A stretch of 64,000 bases of DNA from Bacteroidota bacterium (GTDB lineage: Bacteria > Bacteroidota > Bacteroidia > Chitinophagales > Chitinophagaceae), in contig CANGDH010000001.1 of NCBI GenBank assembly GCA_947452555.1, positions 186,001-250,000 of the forward strand, in the 5' to 3' direction. Both the position numbers and the translations under genes were made by a program. Position 1 is the stretch's first letter. Each line of letters opens with the position of its first letter. This document shows, piece after piece, positions 63,576-64,000 of this stretch. Below the pieces are notes generated by a model. It was not told where the DNA came from and searched no databases. It worked only from the letters and a program-made list of their open reading frames with translations.

Positions 63576-64000
63576 TTATTTATCAAAAGCGTTATTGAAT
63601 TTCCCTTTCAAGTTTTCAACCTTGGTTAAAACCTCTGTTCCTAAGTTTAATTTATAAGCTTCAATAGCATGCGAAATAGCTGCATCATGATTACCAATCA
63701 TTTGAGCAGCTAGGATGCCTGCATTTTTAGCTCCATTCAAGGCAACAGTGGCAACAGGAACACCACCTGGCATTTGCAATATGGATAATATAGAATCCCA
63801 TCCGTCAACTGAATTACTAGATTTTATAGGAACGCCAATTACTGGCAAACTAGTAATTGCAGCCACCATACCTGGCAAATGAGCTGCGCCACCTGCGCCA
63901 GCAATAATCACTTTAAGTCCTCTTTCCTTAGCATGCTTAGCATATTGAACCATTCTATCGGGTGTTCTATGTGCTGACACAATTGTTAATTCAAATGGTA
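63576..64000 (-). CDS. purE: 5-(carboxyamino)imidazole ribonucleotide mutase (partial, runs off the right edge)
   Basis: The C-terminal 141 codons of PurE, in purine synthesis. It shows [20 protein letters not shown] at the window edge, the [13 protein letters not shown] loop, and [11 protein letters not shown] and [16 protein letters not shown]. The frame continues to 64000, so the GTG at 63980 is not the start. It ends 1 nt after the convergent bshC stop. Confidence 0.95.
   Translation of the reverse strand, partial: PFELTIVSAHRTPDRMVQYAKHAKERGLKVIIAGAGGAAHLPGMVAAITSLPVIGVPIKSSNSVDGWDSILSILQMPGGVPVATVALNGAKNAGILAAQMIGNHDAAISHAIEAYKLNLGTEVLTKVENLKGKFNNAFDK

Noticed and set aside
63576..63980. 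GTG at 63980 as start of purE
   Set aside because: The frame remains open to 64000 with PurE-like residues (PFELTIV) before it; the gene is simply cut by the window edge.

Overview
The window is a low-GC chromosomal segment of a member of the Bacteroidota, most likely a Chitinophagaceae relative. That placement is inferred from gene content and has not been tested. Supporting signs are a fused CcoNO cbb3 oxidase with a one-heme CcoP, GH97, BshC (bacillithiol synthesis), CarboxypepD_reg-type proteins, IntDOT-like integrase features, weak Shine-Dalgarno signals, and promoter elements of the form TTTG / TAnnTTTG (clearest before lpdA).

Left part (1-10.3 kb, mostly minus strand): glutamate synthase (gltB and the start of gltD), ispE, a bifunctional-nuclease-domain protein, etfA-etfB, a small TPR protein and an N-acetylglucosamine-kinase-like ATPase. 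From 10.4 to 21 kb the plus strand carries a C-terminal processing protease and then a full cbb3 oxidase locus: ccoI, ccoS, ccoNO, ccoQ (55 codons, 16800-16967), ccoP, ccoG, ccoH and a TauE/SafE-like membrane protein. Facing it at 21-23.2 kb is a PAS histidine kinase with a receiver-CNBD-Crp regulator, laid out like FixL and a fused FixJ/FixK. Next come a porin and ammonium transporter, GH97, a Gfo/Idh/MocA oxidoreductase, an M28 peptidase, RlpA-like, MscL, a YoaK-like protein, a prohibitin-like protein, an O-antigen-ligase-like TPR protein and NAD(P)HX dehydratase.

Accessory part (about 37.9-49.4 kb): an intact tRNA-Lys(UUU) on the minus strand (49316-49388) has served as an integration target. 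A repeat that includes the tRNA terminator and tRNA 3' end occurs three times (around 39.3-39.6, 40.4-40.5 and 49.2-49.3 kb), which marks off two tandem elements. Element 1 (about 0.93 kb) holds one unknown gene and no recombinase. Element 2 (about 8.8 kb) holds a polymerase-like protein, a coiled-coil protein, an excisionase-like protein, a tyrosine integrase, a membrane protein and a large secreted protein. The most striking signal in the window is at 41.2-42.1 kb. The plus strand switches abruptly from C-rich/G-poor to almost C-free just before the polymerase-like gene (a 351-nt run contains no C), as if it were the origin of an asymmetrically replicating element.

Right part (49.5-64 kb, mostly plus strand): an SDR oxidoreductase, a SAM hydroxide adenosyltransferase, lpdA, prfC, rimO, a predicted complete 4-hydroxyproline catabolic set (deaminase, alpha-ketoglutaric semialdehyde dehydrogenase, epimerase, FAD oxidase; interrupted by a sterol-desaturase-like gene on the other strand), bshC and the 3' part of purE.
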